DNA of 64,000 nt from Streptomyces sp. 840.1. Lineage in GTDB: Bacteria > Actinomycetota > Actinomycetes > Streptomycetales > Streptomycetaceae. Where the stretch lies: NCBI RefSeq assembly GCF_003751445.1, contig NZ_RJUU01000002.1, forward strand, positions 1,116,001-1,180,000, written 5' to 3'. Positions 42,281-50,687 of the stretch are shown here, piece after piece (the stretch's first letter is position 1; each line of letters begins with the position of its first letter). The notes beneath the pieces were generated by a model. That model searched no databases. It was not told the DNA's origin and worked only from the letters and a program-made list of their open reading frames with translations. A program made the translations under genes and the position numbers.

Positions 42281-42297
42281 GCGCAAATTCCTTGCGC
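42281..42297. promoter_or_regulatory. Inverted repeat GCGCAA-N5-TTGCGC upstream of the sugar ABC operon
   Basis: Perfect 6-base arms GCGCAA and TTGCGC around ATTCC, beginning 6 bases after the glucanase terminator and 262 bases before the binding-protein ATG. The core matches the site at 37657-37671. A weaker related element (GCGCGAGATATTGCG, 42456-42470) lies nearer the gene. The 329-base gap 42230-42558 holds no gene besides these signals. Confidence 0.6.
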
Positions 42298-42558
42298 CGA
42301 CCCGTGAGAAGTTTGCGGAAGCGGCCCCGCCGACCGGTCACGAACCGTGCGGAACCACCCCTGGCGTGCTGTCTCGGCCGTATGGAGCCGAGTGGCACGC
42401 CTCTGTCGTGCATCACACGAGGTGCGCAACGGACTGTCAAACTTTTACGAAAACTGCGCGAGATATTGCGTTCACATGTCGGCGCTGGTTGAGTGAACCT
42501 CGCCCCGGCAGAGAGCCGGCCGCGGGCCTTCCATGCTCATGCCCGAAGGGGACCATCG

Positions 42559-43986
42559 ATGAGAAGTGCTGGGTTCAGCCGCACACGCCGTACAAGCCGT
42601 GCCTCAGCGGCTGCCCTTGTCACCGCACTCGCCCTGACCGCTCTCGCCTCCTGCGGCACGAGCAGCAGCAGCGACAACGGTGACAACGGCAGTGGATCCA
42701 AGGGTTCGTCCGACCCGTCGGCGCCCCTCGACCCGAAGACGAAGGTGACGATCTCGATCGACTGCATGCCGCCGGCGGCCAAGGCCGCTGAGCTGCGTGA
42801 GTGGAACGAGGACATCAAGACGTTCAAGAAGACCTACCCGAACGTCACGATCAACGGGAAGTCCACTCCCGGCCAGTGCAACGAACCGCCCCGCTTCACG
42901 GCGATGCTGAAGGGCAAGTCGCAGCCCGACGTCTTCTACGCGTACTTCAGCGACCTCCAGCAGGTCCTGGACAACGACGGCGCCGAGGACATCTCCGCCT
43001 ACGTCACCGACAAGACGGTGCCCGCGCTCAAGGACATCCAGACCCAGGTCATCGACGTGGCCCGCAAGGACGGCAAGCTCTACGCCCTGCCGACCAGCAA
43101 CTACACCATGGGCCTGATGATCAACCGGAAGCTGTTCACGCAGGCCGGTCTGGACCCGAACAAGCCGCCGACCACCTGGGACGACGTGCGCACGGCCGCG
43201 AAGAAGATCGCGGGCCTGGGCAAGGGCATCTCCGGCTACGGGGAGTACAGCGCCGGCAACAACGGCGGCTGGCACTTCGCGGCGACCCAGTTCGGTCTCG
43301 GCGGGGACGTCGTGGACGCCTCCGGCAAGAAGGCGGCCTTCAACAACGCCACCGGCAAGCAGGTCCTCCAGCAGCTGCACGACATGCGCTGGGAGGACGA
43401 CAGCATGGGCAAGACCCAGCTGCTGAAGTGGGGCGACCTCCAGAAGCAGATAGCCAGCGACAAGCTGGGCATGTTCCTGGCCGCCCCCGACGACATCGCC
43501 TACATGGTCCAGCAGCTCGGCGCCAAGTACGAGACCTTCGGCCTGGGCCCGATCCCCGGCGGCAAGGGCACTCTCTTCGGCGGCAACAACTACATGATCA
43601 AGAAGGGCAGCTCGCCCGACCAGATCAAGGCCGGCATCGCCTGGCTGAACTTCAAGAACCTCACCCCGGGCAAGGGACAGTTCGACTGGGCCCGCACCAA
43701 GGCCGACAAGCTCCCCGTCGGGCTGCCGCAGCCGAACTTCTTCCTCAACGAGTCCAAGACCAAGGACGACGCGGCACGCGCGAAGGACGCGACGATGCCC
43801 GTCGAGAACTTCAAGGCCTTCATGGACAACCCCGTTCCGGGCAAGGCCGAGCCGCCGAAGGCGCAGGAGATCTACAAGATCCTCGACAACGCCATGTCCG
43901 GCGTCCTGACCAACAAGGACGCCAACATCGACAAGCTGCTCTCCACTGCCGAGCAGCAGGTCAACCAGGTACTGGCGAACCAGTAA
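42559..43986 (+). CDS. Sugar ABC transporter substrate-binding lipoprotein
   Basis: A 475-residue lipoprotein of the family 1 (maltose/oligosaccharide) extracellular binding proteins. Signal peptide with lipobox LASC (Cys about residue 32) and a Ser/Gly/Asp tether, then the two-lobed binding fold (DVFYAYFSDLQQVLDNDG, LYALPTSNYTMGLMINRKLF, TTWDDVRTAAKKIA, GMFLAAPDDIAYMVQQLG). ATG 42559 with GAAGGGG about 5 bases upstream. It heads the operon SBP - permease - permease - GH13. Next to a GH87 glucanase its likely ligands are alpha-1,3-linked gluco-oligosaccharides such as nigerose; this is inference. Confidence 0.92.
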   Translation: MRSAGFSRTRRTSRASAAALVTALALTALASCGTSSSSDNGDNGSGSKGSSDPSAPLDPKTKVTISIDCMPPAAKAAELREWNEDIKTFKKTYPNVTINGKSTPGQCNEPPRFTAMLKGKSQPDVFYAYFSDLQQVLDNDGAEDISAYVTDKTVPALKDIQTQVIDVARKDGKLYALPTSNYTMGLMINRKLFTQAGLDPNKPPTTWDDVRTAAKKIAGLGKGISGYGEYSAGNNGGWHFAATQFGLGGDVVDASGKKAAFNNATGKQVLQQLHDMRWEDDSMGKTQLLKWGDLQKQIASDKLGMFLAAPDDIAYMVQQLGAKYETFGLGPIPGGKGTLFGGNNYMIKKGSSPDQIKAGIAWLNFKNLTPGKGQFDWARTKADKLPVGLPQPNFFLNESKTKDDAARAKDATMPVENFKAFMDNPVPGKAEPPKAQEIYKILDNAMSGVLTNKDANIDKLLSTAEQQVNQVLANQ

Positions 43987-44079
43987 CGGACGCGTGGGAC
44001 CGGGTCACGCGGACCCGGTCCCACATTCCGGACCCGTCCGATCTACTGCGCTTCAGTTCACCGGCACCTAGGAGACACC

Positions 44080-45039
44080 ATGTCGGCCCCTACCCTGTCC
44101 TCCCGTAAGGCCGCCGTGCCCCGGCCAGGACACCCAGGCCCCGCACGCCGGACCTCCGCCCGCGAGGAGTTCCTGCGCGCCGTGCGCCGCAACATCTCAG
44201 CCCACGGCTTCCTCATCGGAGCGGTGCTCTGCTTCTCGTTCTTCTCCTGGTATCCCATGGTCAGGGAGTTCATCCTGGCCTTCCAGAAGACCGAGGACGG
44301 CAAAACCACCTGGGCCGGCTGGTCCAACCTGAGTTACGTCTTCAACGACCCGGCGTTCTGGCAGGCCTGGCGCAACACCCTGCAGTACACCGTGCTGGCT
44401 CTGCTGCTCGGCTTCGTCGTCCCGTTCGTCGTCGCCGTCGTACTCAACGAGTTCCGGCACGCACAGGGCTACCTGCGGCTCCTGGTCTACCTCCCCGTCA
44501 TGCTGCCGCCGGTCGCCTCCGTACTGCTGTTCAAGTACTTCTACGACCCCGGGTACGGCCTCTTCAACCGCATCCTGGAGATCTTCCACCTGCCCGCACA
44601 GCAGTGGCTCCAGGACACCAGCACCTCCATGCTCTCCGTCGTCATCGCGGCGACCTGGATGAACATGGGCGGTGCCACCCTGATCTACCTCGCCGCGCTC
44701 CAGGGCATCCCCGGAGAGCTGTACGAGGCCGCGGAACTCGACGGCGCCGGCCTGCTGCGCAAGATCTGGCACGTCACCATCCCGCAGACCCGGCTGATCC
44801 TCTCGCTGCTCCTGCTCATGCAGATCATCGCGACGATGCAGGTCTTCACGGAGCCGTTCCTGCTCACCAACGGAGCGGGCCCCGAGGGATCCACGACCAC
44901 CGTCGTCTACCTCATCTACCAGTACGCCTTCAACTTCAACAACTACGGCAGCGCGGCGGCACTCGGCCTCGTCCTGCTCGTCGTCCTCGCGGGCTTCTCC
45001 GCGGTGTACGTACGACTGAGCCGCAGCAGCGAAGACTAG
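44080..45039 (+). CDS. Sugar ABC transporter permease 1 (MalF-like)
   Basis: A 319-residue inner-membrane permease with six main helices. The EAA loop that contacts the ATPase is ELYEAAELDGAGLLRKIWHV (about residues 210-229). It starts 93 bases after the binding protein and is followed by the second permease after 15 bases. No ATPase gene is in the locus; in Streptomyces the shared ATPase MsiK usually energises such importers. Confidence 0.93.
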   Translation: MSAPTLSSRKAAVPRPGHPGPARRTSAREEFLRAVRRNISAHGFLIGAVLCFSFFSWYPMVREFILAFQKTEDGKTTWAGWSNLSYVFNDPAFWQAWRNTLQYTVLALLLGFVVPFVVAVVLNEFRHAQGYLRLLVYLPVMLPPVASVLLFKYFYDPGYGLFNRILEIFHLPAQQWLQDTSTSMLSVVIAATWMNMGGATLIYLAALQGIPGELYEAAELDGAGLLRKIWHVTIPQTRLILSLLLLMQIIATMQVFTEPFLLTNGAGPEGSTTTVVYLIYQYAFNFNNYGSAAALGLVLLVVLAGFSAVYVRLSRSSED

Positions 45040-45054
45040 GACGGGAGCACGACC

Positions 45055-46014
45055 ATGGCATCGAACACGCTAGTCTCCCGGAGCGGGAGCGAGAGCCGCC
45101 GGGCCGGCCGCCGCAGAGCCGCACGCGCGGCCGACCTCGGACGCCAGCGGACCCTCATCTCACCGGCCCAGCTCGGCAGGCCCCGCGGCAAGACGTTCTA
45201 CTGGATCACCTTCGCCGTAGTGGTCATCGTCTTCACCGTGGCCTTCCTCGGGCCGCTGTACTGGATGGTCACCGGTGGTCTCAAGACCACCCAGGAAGTC
45301 GTACAGAGCCCGCCCACGGCCTTCCCCGGCTCCATCCACACCGAGAACTACAGCCAGGCCTGGACCGTCATGGACCTGTCCAAGCTGCTGTTCAACACCC
45401 TGTACTACGCCTTCGGCGCGCTCGCCTTCCAGCTGGTCTTCGACGTCGCCGCCGCCTACTCGCTGTCCAAGCTGCGGCCGGTGTTCGGCAAGGTCATCCT
45501 CGGCATGATGCTGGCCACCCTGATGATCCCGGCCACCGTGCTGGTCGTCCCGCAGTACCTCACGGTCCTGGACGTACCCATCTTCCAGCGCAACCTGGTC
45601 AACTCGCCCTGGGCGATCTGGCTGCCGTCGGTCACCAACGCCTTCAACATCTTCCTGCTGAAGCGGTTCTTCGACTCGATCCCGCGCGAGCTGCTCGACG
45701 CCGCCTCCATCGACGGCGCCTCGCCGCTGCGCACCCTGCGCTCGATCATCCTGCCGATCTCCCGGCCGATCCTCGGAGTCGTCTCCATCTTCGCCATCGT
45801 CGGCGTGTGGAAGGACTTCCTCTGGCCGATGCTCACCCTGCCCGACCCGAGCAAGCAGACCCTCAACGTGGGCATCTACTCGCTGGCCAGCGGCGTACCG
45901 GAGAACATCCTGATCGCCGCGCTCACCATCGCGTCCATCCCCACACTGCTCATCTTCCTGATCTTCCAGCGCAACATCATGGGCGGTCTGACCGCGGGCG
46001 GCCTCAAGGGCTGA
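45055..46014 (+). CDS. Sugar ABC transporter permease 2 (MalG-like)
   Basis: A 319-residue membrane permease of the MalG type. After a basic N-terminal stretch of about 45 residues come six helices and the EAA loop ELLDAASIDGASPLRTLRSI (about residues 214-233). GGGAG lies upstream of ATG 45055. It pairs with the permease at 44080 to form the import channel. Confidence 0.93.
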   Translation: MASNTLVSRSGSESRRAGRRRAARAADLGRQRTLISPAQLGRPRGKTFYWITFAVVVIVFTVAFLGPLYWMVTGGLKTTQEVVQSPPTAFPGSIHTENYSQAWTVMDLSKLLFNTLYYAFGALAFQLVFDVAAAYSLSKLRPVFGKVILGMMLATLMIPATVLVVPQYLTVLDVPIFQRNLVNSPWAIWLPSVTNAFNIFLLKRFFDSIPRELLDAASIDGASPLRTLRSIILPISRPILGVVSIFAIVGVWKDFLWPMLTLPDPSKQTLNVGIYSLASGVPENILIAALTIASIPTLLIFLIFQRNIMGGLTAGGLKG

Positions 46015-46057
46015 CTCCCTTCGCCACACCGCCCGGCACAGCCGCCCTCCCCCAGCA

Positions 46058-46106
46058 CTCCGCCGCCGGCCCGGCCTCCTGCCCCGCTTGCGGGCCGGCG
46101 GCGGAG
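46058..46106 (+). repeat. Perfect 16-bp hairpin between permease and glucosidase genes
   Basis: Arms CTCCGCCGCCGGCCCG (46058-46073) and CGGGCCGGCGGCGGAG (46091-46106) match exactly, with a 17-base loop. It begins 44 bases after the permease stop and ends 26 bases before the GH13 start codon. It could act as partial terminator, as 3' stabiliser of the transporter mRNA, or lower glucosidase output relative to the transporter. Confidence 0.7.
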
Positions 46107-46132
46107 TACCACCTGCCCGAAAGGAACGCCAC

Positions 46133-47758
46133 GTGGCAGCCAACCGTCCGTCCGAGCCCACCGCGAACTGGTGGCGCGACGCAGCCATCTACCAGGTCTA
46201 TGTACGCAGCTTCGCCGATGGCGACGGTGACGGCACCGGCGACCTCGCGGGAGTACGGGCCAAGCTGCCCTACCTCGTCGAACTCGGCGTGGACGCACTC
46301 TGGTTCACCCCCTGGTACCTCTCGCCGCTCGCCGACGGCGGCTACGACGTGGCCGACTACCGCACCATCGACCCCGCGTTCGGCACCCTTGCCGAGGCGG
46401 AGAAGCTGATCGCGGAGGCCCGCGAACTCGGCATCCGCACCATCATCGACATCGTGCCCAACCACGTCTCCGACCAGCACGCCTGGTTCCGGGCAGCCCT
46501 CGAAGCCGGCTCCGGCAGCCCCGAGCGCGACCTCTTCCACTTCCGCAAGGGCCGCGGCCCGGACGGCGCGATCCCGCCCAACGACTGGGTCTCCGAATTC
46601 GGCGGCACCCCCTGGACCAGGCTGGACGACGGCGAGTGGTACCTCCACCTCTTCGCCACCCAGCAGCCCGACCTCAACTGGGCACACCCGGCGGTCCGCC
46701 AGGAGCACGAGGAGGTGCTGCGCTTCTGGTTCGAACGCGGCGTCTCCGGCGTACGGATCGACTCCGCGGCCCTGCTCGCCAAGGACCCCGCCCTGCCCGA
46801 CTTCGTCGTGGGCAGCGACCCGCACCCCTTCGTCGACCGCGACGAACTGCACGACATCTACCGCGCCTGGCGCGCCATCGGCGACGAGTACGGCGGCGTC
46901 TTCGTGGGCGAGGTCTGGCTGCCCGACACCGAGCGGTTCGCCCGCTACCTGCGCCCCGACGAGCTCCACACCGCCTTCAACTTCAACTTCCTGGCCTGCC
47001 CCTGGGAGGCGGGGCTGCTGCGGACCGCCATCGAGGACACGCTCGCCGAGCACGCCTCGGTCGGCGCCCCCGCCACCTGGGTCCTGTGCAACCACGACGT
47101 CACCCGCACCGTCACCCGCTACGGCCGGGCCGAGACCGGTTTCGACTTCGACGCGAAGACCTTCGGGACCCCGACGGACCTGGCCCTGGGCACCCGTCGC
47201 GCCCGCGCCGCCGCCCTGCTCTCGCTGGCCCTGCCCGGCGCGGCCTACCTCTACCAGGGCGAGGAACTCGGCCTGCCGGAGGTGGACATCCCGCTGGACC
47301 GCATCCAGGACCCGATGCACTTCCGCAAGGGCGGCGCCGACCCCGGCCGCGACGGCTGCCGGGTGCCGCTGCCCTGGTCGGCCGAGGGCCCGTACGCCGG
47401 CTTCGGTGCCACCGCGGAACCCTGGCTCCCGCAGCCGGCCGACTGGCCGTCGTACGCCGCCGACCTGCAGAGCGGCGACCCGGACTCGATGCTCACCCTG
47501 TACCGCGAGGCGCTGCGGCTGCGCCGCGAGGAGCCGGGGTTCGCGACGGCGGGGGAGCCGGGCGCCCCCGAGCTGACCTGGCTGGACGCGGCCCCGGGGG
47601 TGCTCGCCTTCAGCCGGACCGACGGACTCCTGTGCGTGGTCAACCTGGCCGCCGACGCGGCCGAGCTGCCCCGCCACAGCGCGGTGCTGCTGGCCAGCGG
47701 CCCGCTCGACGGGGCGGGCCGGCTCCCGCAGGACACCGCGGTCTGGCTGCGCGCCTGA
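46133..47758 (+). CDS. GH13 family alpha-glucosidase
   Basis: A 541-residue cytoplasmic glycoside hydrolase (no signal peptide). Conserved GH13 regions: AIYQVYVRSFADGDGDGTGD, region I DIVPNHVSDQH, region II with nucleophile GVRIDSAALL, region III acid GEVWLP, region IV NHDVTRTV. It should hydrolyse imported alpha-gluco-oligosaccharides to glucose. The start is GTG 46133 with AAGGAA upstream; the frame is open earlier but would run through the hairpin. Last gene of the alpha-glucan operon. Confidence 0.92.
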   Translation: MAANRPSEPTANWWRDAAIYQVYVRSFADGDGDGTGDLAGVRAKLPYLVELGVDALWFTPWYLSPLADGGYDVADYRTIDPAFGTLAEAEKLIAEARELGIRTIIDIVPNHVSDQHAWFRAALEAGSGSPERDLFHFRKGRGPDGAIPPNDWVSEFGGTPWTRLDDGEWYLHLFATQQPDLNWAHPAVRQEHEEVLRFWFERGVSGVRIDSAALLAKDPALPDFVVGSDPHPFVDRDELHDIYRAWRAIGDEYGGVFVGEVWLPDTERFARYLRPDELHTAFNFNFLACPWEAGLLRTAIEDTLAEHASVGAPATWVLCNHDVTRTVTRYGRAETGFDFDAKTFGTPTDLALGTRRARAAALLSLALPGAAYLYQGEELGLPEVDIPLDRIQDPMHFRKGGADPGRDGCRVPLPWSAEGPYAGFGATAEPWLPQPADWPSYAADLQSGDPDSMLTLYREALRLRREEPGFATAGEPGAPELTWLDAAPGVLAFSRTDGLLCVVNLAADAAELPRHSAVLLASGPLDGAGRLPQDTAVWLRA

Positions 47759-47778
47759 CCTGCGGAGGGACGACGTGA

Positions 47779-47810
47779 CTGCCCATGGACCCGGCGGGGC
47801 CCATGGGCAG
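47779..47810 (+). terminator. Terminator hairpin after GH13
   Basis: Perfect 10-base arms CTGCCCATGG (47779-47788) and CCATGGGCAG (47801-47810) with a 12-base loop, 20 bases past the GH13 stop. Ends the sugar operon. Confidence 0.7.
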
Positions 47811-47848
47811 GATCGCGGGGGGACGAGGGCTGCGGCACAGTAGGGCAT

Positions 47849-48175
47849 ATGGATGCCGCGAATGATCTGAACGCCCTCGCCGCCGAGCACCTGGCCGCGG
47901 CCCGCATTTCCGCGCACGGCCGCAGCGCGCACCTCCTGCTGCACGAGGAGCCGCTGCGGCAGACCGTCATCGCCCTGACCTCGGGTTCGGCGCTCGACGA
48001 GCACAACGCCCCGCCCGCCGCCTCCCTCCAGGTGCTGCGCGGCCGGGTCCGGCTCACCGCCGCCTCCGGCGATGTGGAGCTGGCACCCGGACGGCTGCAC
48101 CCCATCCCGCAGGAGCGGCACGGACTGCTCGCGCTGGAGGACGCCGTGGTGCTGCTGACAGCGGTCAACGGCTGA
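47849..48175 (+). CDS. Small cupin-fold protein
   Basis: A 108-residue single-domain protein. The stretch GSALDEHNAPPAASLQVLRG then ELAPGRLHPIPQERHGLLAL fits a cupin barrel with His ligands (EHNAP, ERHGL) that may bind a metal. Function unknown; family members are sensors or small isomerase-like proteins. ATG 47849; no clear ribosome binding site is seen. It converges on the sigma factor gene with a 9-base gap. Confidence 0.8.
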   Translation: MDAANDLNALAAEHLAAARISAHGRSAHLLLHEEPLRQTVIALTSGSALDEHNAPPAASLQVLRGRVRLTAASGDVELAPGRLHPIPQERHGLLALEDAVVLLTAVNG

Positions 48176-48184
48176 CGGCACCGC

Positions 48185-49453
48185 TCACTCCCCGGGCAGA
48201 GTCAGGCGCCGTCGCCGCAGGTAGTCCCGCACGGCCGTGTTCTTCGTCAGGCCCGCCGCCCTCTCGTAGGCGGCCGCGGCCTCCCGGGTACGGCCCAGCC
48301 TGCGCAGCAGCTCGGCCCGCACGGCGTGGAAGACGTGGTAGCCGTCGAGTTCCAGCGCGTCGACGAGCGCGAGGGCGGCTTGCGGTCCCCGCACCTCCGC
48401 CACGGCCACGGCACGGTTCAGCGCCACCACCGGGTTCGGTCCGGCCGCGAGCAACTGGTCGTACAGCCGCAGGATCTGGCCCCAGTCGGTGGCGGCGGTG
48501 GTCGCCGCGTCGCTGTGTACCGCGTTGATCGCCGCCTGGATCTGGTACGGACCGGGCCGGCCCCACCGCAGGCACTGCCGCACCAGCGACTGCCCCTCGG
48601 CGATCAGCGCCCCGTCCCACAGCTCGCGCCGCTGCTCGTCCAGCGGCACCAGCTCGCCGTCGGGCCCCGAGCGCGCCGCTCTCCGCGACTCGGTGAGCAG
48701 CATGAGGGCCAGGAGCCCCACCGCCTCCGGTTCGTCGGGCATCAGCTCCGTCAGCAGCCGGCCCAGGCGAATCGCCTCCGCGCAGAGGTCCTCGCGGGCC
48801 GGCCGGTCGCCCGAACTCGCGGTGTAGCCCTCGTTGAAGACGAGATACACCACGGTGAGCACCGAGCGGAGCCGCTCGGGCAGATCGGCGTCGGACGGCA
48901 CCCGGTAGGGGATCCGGGCGTCACGGATCTTGGCCTTCGCGCGCACCAGCCGCTGCGCCATGGCCGCCTCCGGCACCAGGAAGGCGCGGGCCAGCTCAGC
49001 GGTGGTCAGACCGCCGAGCAGCCGCAGGGTCAGCGCGACCCGTGCGGCAGGGGAGAGCGCGGGATGGCAGCAGGTGAACATCAGGCGGAGCCGGTCGTCG
49101 CGCACGGGGCCCTCCTGGACAGGTCCGGTCCCCGCGTGCAGCAGCGCGGCCTGGGCGTGCCGGTCGTCGCGGGAGGCCTCCCGGCGCAGCCGGTCGATCG
49201 CCCGGTTGCGGGCGGTGGTGATGATCCAGCCGGCCGGCGCCGGCGGCAGGCCGGTCACCGGCCACCGGTCGAGCGCGGTGGTGAACGCCTCCTGGACCGC
49301 CTCCTCGGCGATCGCGATGTCACCGAACGCGCCGATGATCACGGACACGCACCGGCCGTACTCGGACCGGAAGAGACGCTCGATCTCCCGGACGGGCGGC
49401 GTCGGCCCGTCCGGCCCGCCACCCGGGGCGGACCGGCCGGGAGAGTCCGTCAT
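48185..49453 (-). CDS. ECF42-type RNA polymerase sigma factor with C-terminal DUF6596/TPR extension
   Basis: A 422-residue sigma factor. Residues about 20-90 are sigma region 2 (FRSEYGRCVSVIIGAFGDIAIAEEAVQEAF), about 120-175 region 4 (ARVALTLRLLGGLTTAELARAFLVPEAAMAQRL), then a long extension with LTVVYLVFNEGYTASSG and TPR-like helices (EAAAAYERAAGLTKNTAVRDYL). This extension is diagnostic of ECF42, which has no anti-sigma factor and is controlled through its C terminus. ATG 49451-49453 shares one base with the stop of the YCII gene (TGATG), the known partner family of ECF42. Confidence 0.92.
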   Translation of the reverse strand: MTDSPGRSAPGGGPDGPTPPVREIERLFRSEYGRCVSVIIGAFGDIAIAEEAVQEAFTTALDRWPVTGLPPAPAGWIITTARNRAIDRLRREASRDDRHAQAALLHAGTGPVQEGPVRDDRLRLMFTCCHPALSPAARVALTLRLLGGLTTAELARAFLVPEAAMAQRLVRAKAKIRDARIPYRVPSDADLPERLRSVLTVVYLVFNEGYTASSGDRPAREDLCAEAIRLGRLLTELMPDEPEAVGLLALMLLTESRRAARSGPDGELVPLDEQRRELWDGALIAEGQSLVRQCLRWGRPGPYQIQAAINAVHSDAATTAATDWGQILRLYDQLLAAGPNPVVALNRAVAVAEVRGPQAALALVDALELDGYHVFHAVRAELLRRLGRTREAAAAYERAAGLTKNTAVRDYLRRRRLTLPGE

Positions 49454-49809
49454 CAGGCCTCCACTTCACCCTCGAACGGGCGGACCTCGATGGGGAGTCC
49501 GATCGCCAGCGCGGCCTTGCGGCCCCAGTCGAGCGCGGCGTCCAGGTCGGGGGCGCGGACGATGCTGAGCCCGCCGAGGTACTCCTTGCCCTCGATGTAC
49601 GGTCCGTCGGTGAGCACGGTGCCGCCGTCCTTCGCCCGTACGACGGTGGCCGTGGCCGGTGCGCTCAGACCGCCGTCGAAGACCCAGGCCCCGGCCTGCT
49701 GGAGCTCCCGGTGGAAGCCCTCGACGTTCCGCATGATCCGTGCCATCTCCGCAGGGGCGGGCGGCACGCCGTCGGTGGGTGTGACGACGCTGAGCAGGTA
49801 GTGCTTCAT
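49453..49809 (-). CDS. YCII/DGPF-domain protein, ECF42 partner
   Basis: A 118-residue YCII-family protein with the DGPF-type motif in VLTDGPYIEGKEYLGGLSIV and a small ferredoxin-like fold. These proteins are typically encoded beside ECF42 sigma factors, often as targets, and may be small enzymes or sensors. ATG 49807-49809 has GAGGCCC upstream. Translation is coupled to the sigma factor through the TGATG junction. Confidence 0.9.
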   Translation of the reverse strand: MKHYLLSVVTPTDGVPPAPAEMARIMRNVEGFHRELQQAGAWVFDGGLSAPATATVVRAKDGGTVLTDGPYIEGKEYLGGLSIVRAPDLDAALDWGRKAALAIGLPIEVRPFEGEVEA

Positions 49810-49926
49810 GGTGGGCCTCCTCGGGTACGGCGCCGGCGGCGTGCCGGCCTCTCACCCTCTATACGAACGACTGCCGCCAGGATCGACACGGACCCGGCCG
49901 TGTCGGTTGATTTTCTCGCCCGCATC

Positions 49927-49946
49927 TTCTGGGAGCGCTCCCAGAA
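49927..49946. promoter_or_regulatory. Perfect 20-bp palindrome containing a CebR-type box
   Basis: TTCTGGGAGCGCTCCCAGAA is an exact palindrome; its central 14 bases (49930-49943) equal TGGGAGCGCTCCCA, the consensus of the cellobiose regulator CebR (LacI family) in Streptomyces. It ends 15 bases before the GNAT start, in the divergent gap with the YCII gene. The match is seen; CebR binding is inferred. Confidence 0.75.
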
Positions 49947-49961
49947 CGGCAGGATGAGGGG

Positions 49962-50588
49962 ATGACCCTGCGAACCGGACCCCGCGCCTACCACCCGGAC
50001 GACCGCGCGGCGCTCGCCGAAATCTGTGTCCGGACGGCCGACAACGGTGGCGACTCCCGACACCTGTACCCGGACCCGGAGCTGATGCCGTCGGTCTTCG
50101 CCGCCCCGTACGCGTACCTCGAACCCGAGCTGGCCTTCGTGCTCGACGACGGGACGGGCCGGGCGGTCGGGTACATCCTCGGGACGGCGGACACCCTCCG
50201 GTTCGTGACGCAGTTCCGTGAGCGCTGGCTGCCCCTGGTCGAGGAACGCTACCCGCGGCCGGCGGGCGAGCCACGCCGCCCCGTCGACAGGATGATCGCG
50301 CTCCTGCACGACCCGGAGCGGATGGTCCGGCCCGAACTGGCCGGCCACCCGGCCCACCTGCACATCGACCTGCTCCCCGCATGGCAGCGCAGGGGGTACG
50401 GGAGGGAGCTGATGCGTACGTTCCTGGCAGCGCTGAGCGCCAAGGGGGTCAAGGGGGTGCACCTGTCCATGCTCACCGCCAACACACCGGCCAGAGCCTT
50501 CTACGACCGGCTCGGCTTCACCGAGATCCGGGTACCGGACCCCGGGCCCGTCAGCTACCTGGTGCGCGGCACGGAGGCCGGCCTGTAG
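49962..50588 (+). CDS. GNAT family N-acetyltransferase behind a CebR-like site
   Basis: A 208-residue acetyltransferase related to the group found fused to bacterial and animal beta-N-acetylglucosaminidases (O-GlcNAcase C-terminal half): the start (YHPDDRAALAEICVRTADNGGD), long insert and VEERYPRP segment fit. Acetyl-CoA loop LHIDLLPAWQRRGYGRELMRTF and C-terminal LSMLTANTPARAFYDRLGF. ATG 49962 follows GAGGGG directly. The CebR-type palindrome just upstream suggests repression lifted by cello-oligosaccharides. Acceptor unknown. Confidence 0.85.
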   Translation: MTLRTGPRAYHPDDRAALAEICVRTADNGGDSRHLYPDPELMPSVFAAPYAYLEPELAFVLDDGTGRAVGYILGTADTLRFVTQFRERWLPLVEERYPRPAGEPRRPVDRMIALLHDPERMVRPELAGHPAHLHIDLLPAWQRRGYGRELMRTFLAALSAKGVKGVHLSMLTANTPARAFYDRLGFTEIRVPDPGPVSYLVRGTEAGL

Positions 50589-50687
50589 AACGCCGCCGGG
50601 CCGGGGGTGCCGTGCCGGATCCCTGGGCAGGTACAGGTGTACGACCCCGAAACGGGGCGAAGCGGCCGGTGGCGAGAGGCGTGTGAC

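Noticed and set aside
37865-42286. 1473-residue open frame on the minus strand opposite the glucanase
   Set aside because: It is a GC-frame shadow: translation is low-complexity Gly/Arg/Val/His-rich with no domain, whereas the plus strand encodes clear discoidin, FN3 and GH87 domains.
42456-42470. Third copy of the glucan-locus operator (GCGCGAGATATTGCG)
   Set aside because: The arms are imperfect and the spacer differs; kept only as a possible weak half-site, not annotated as an operator.
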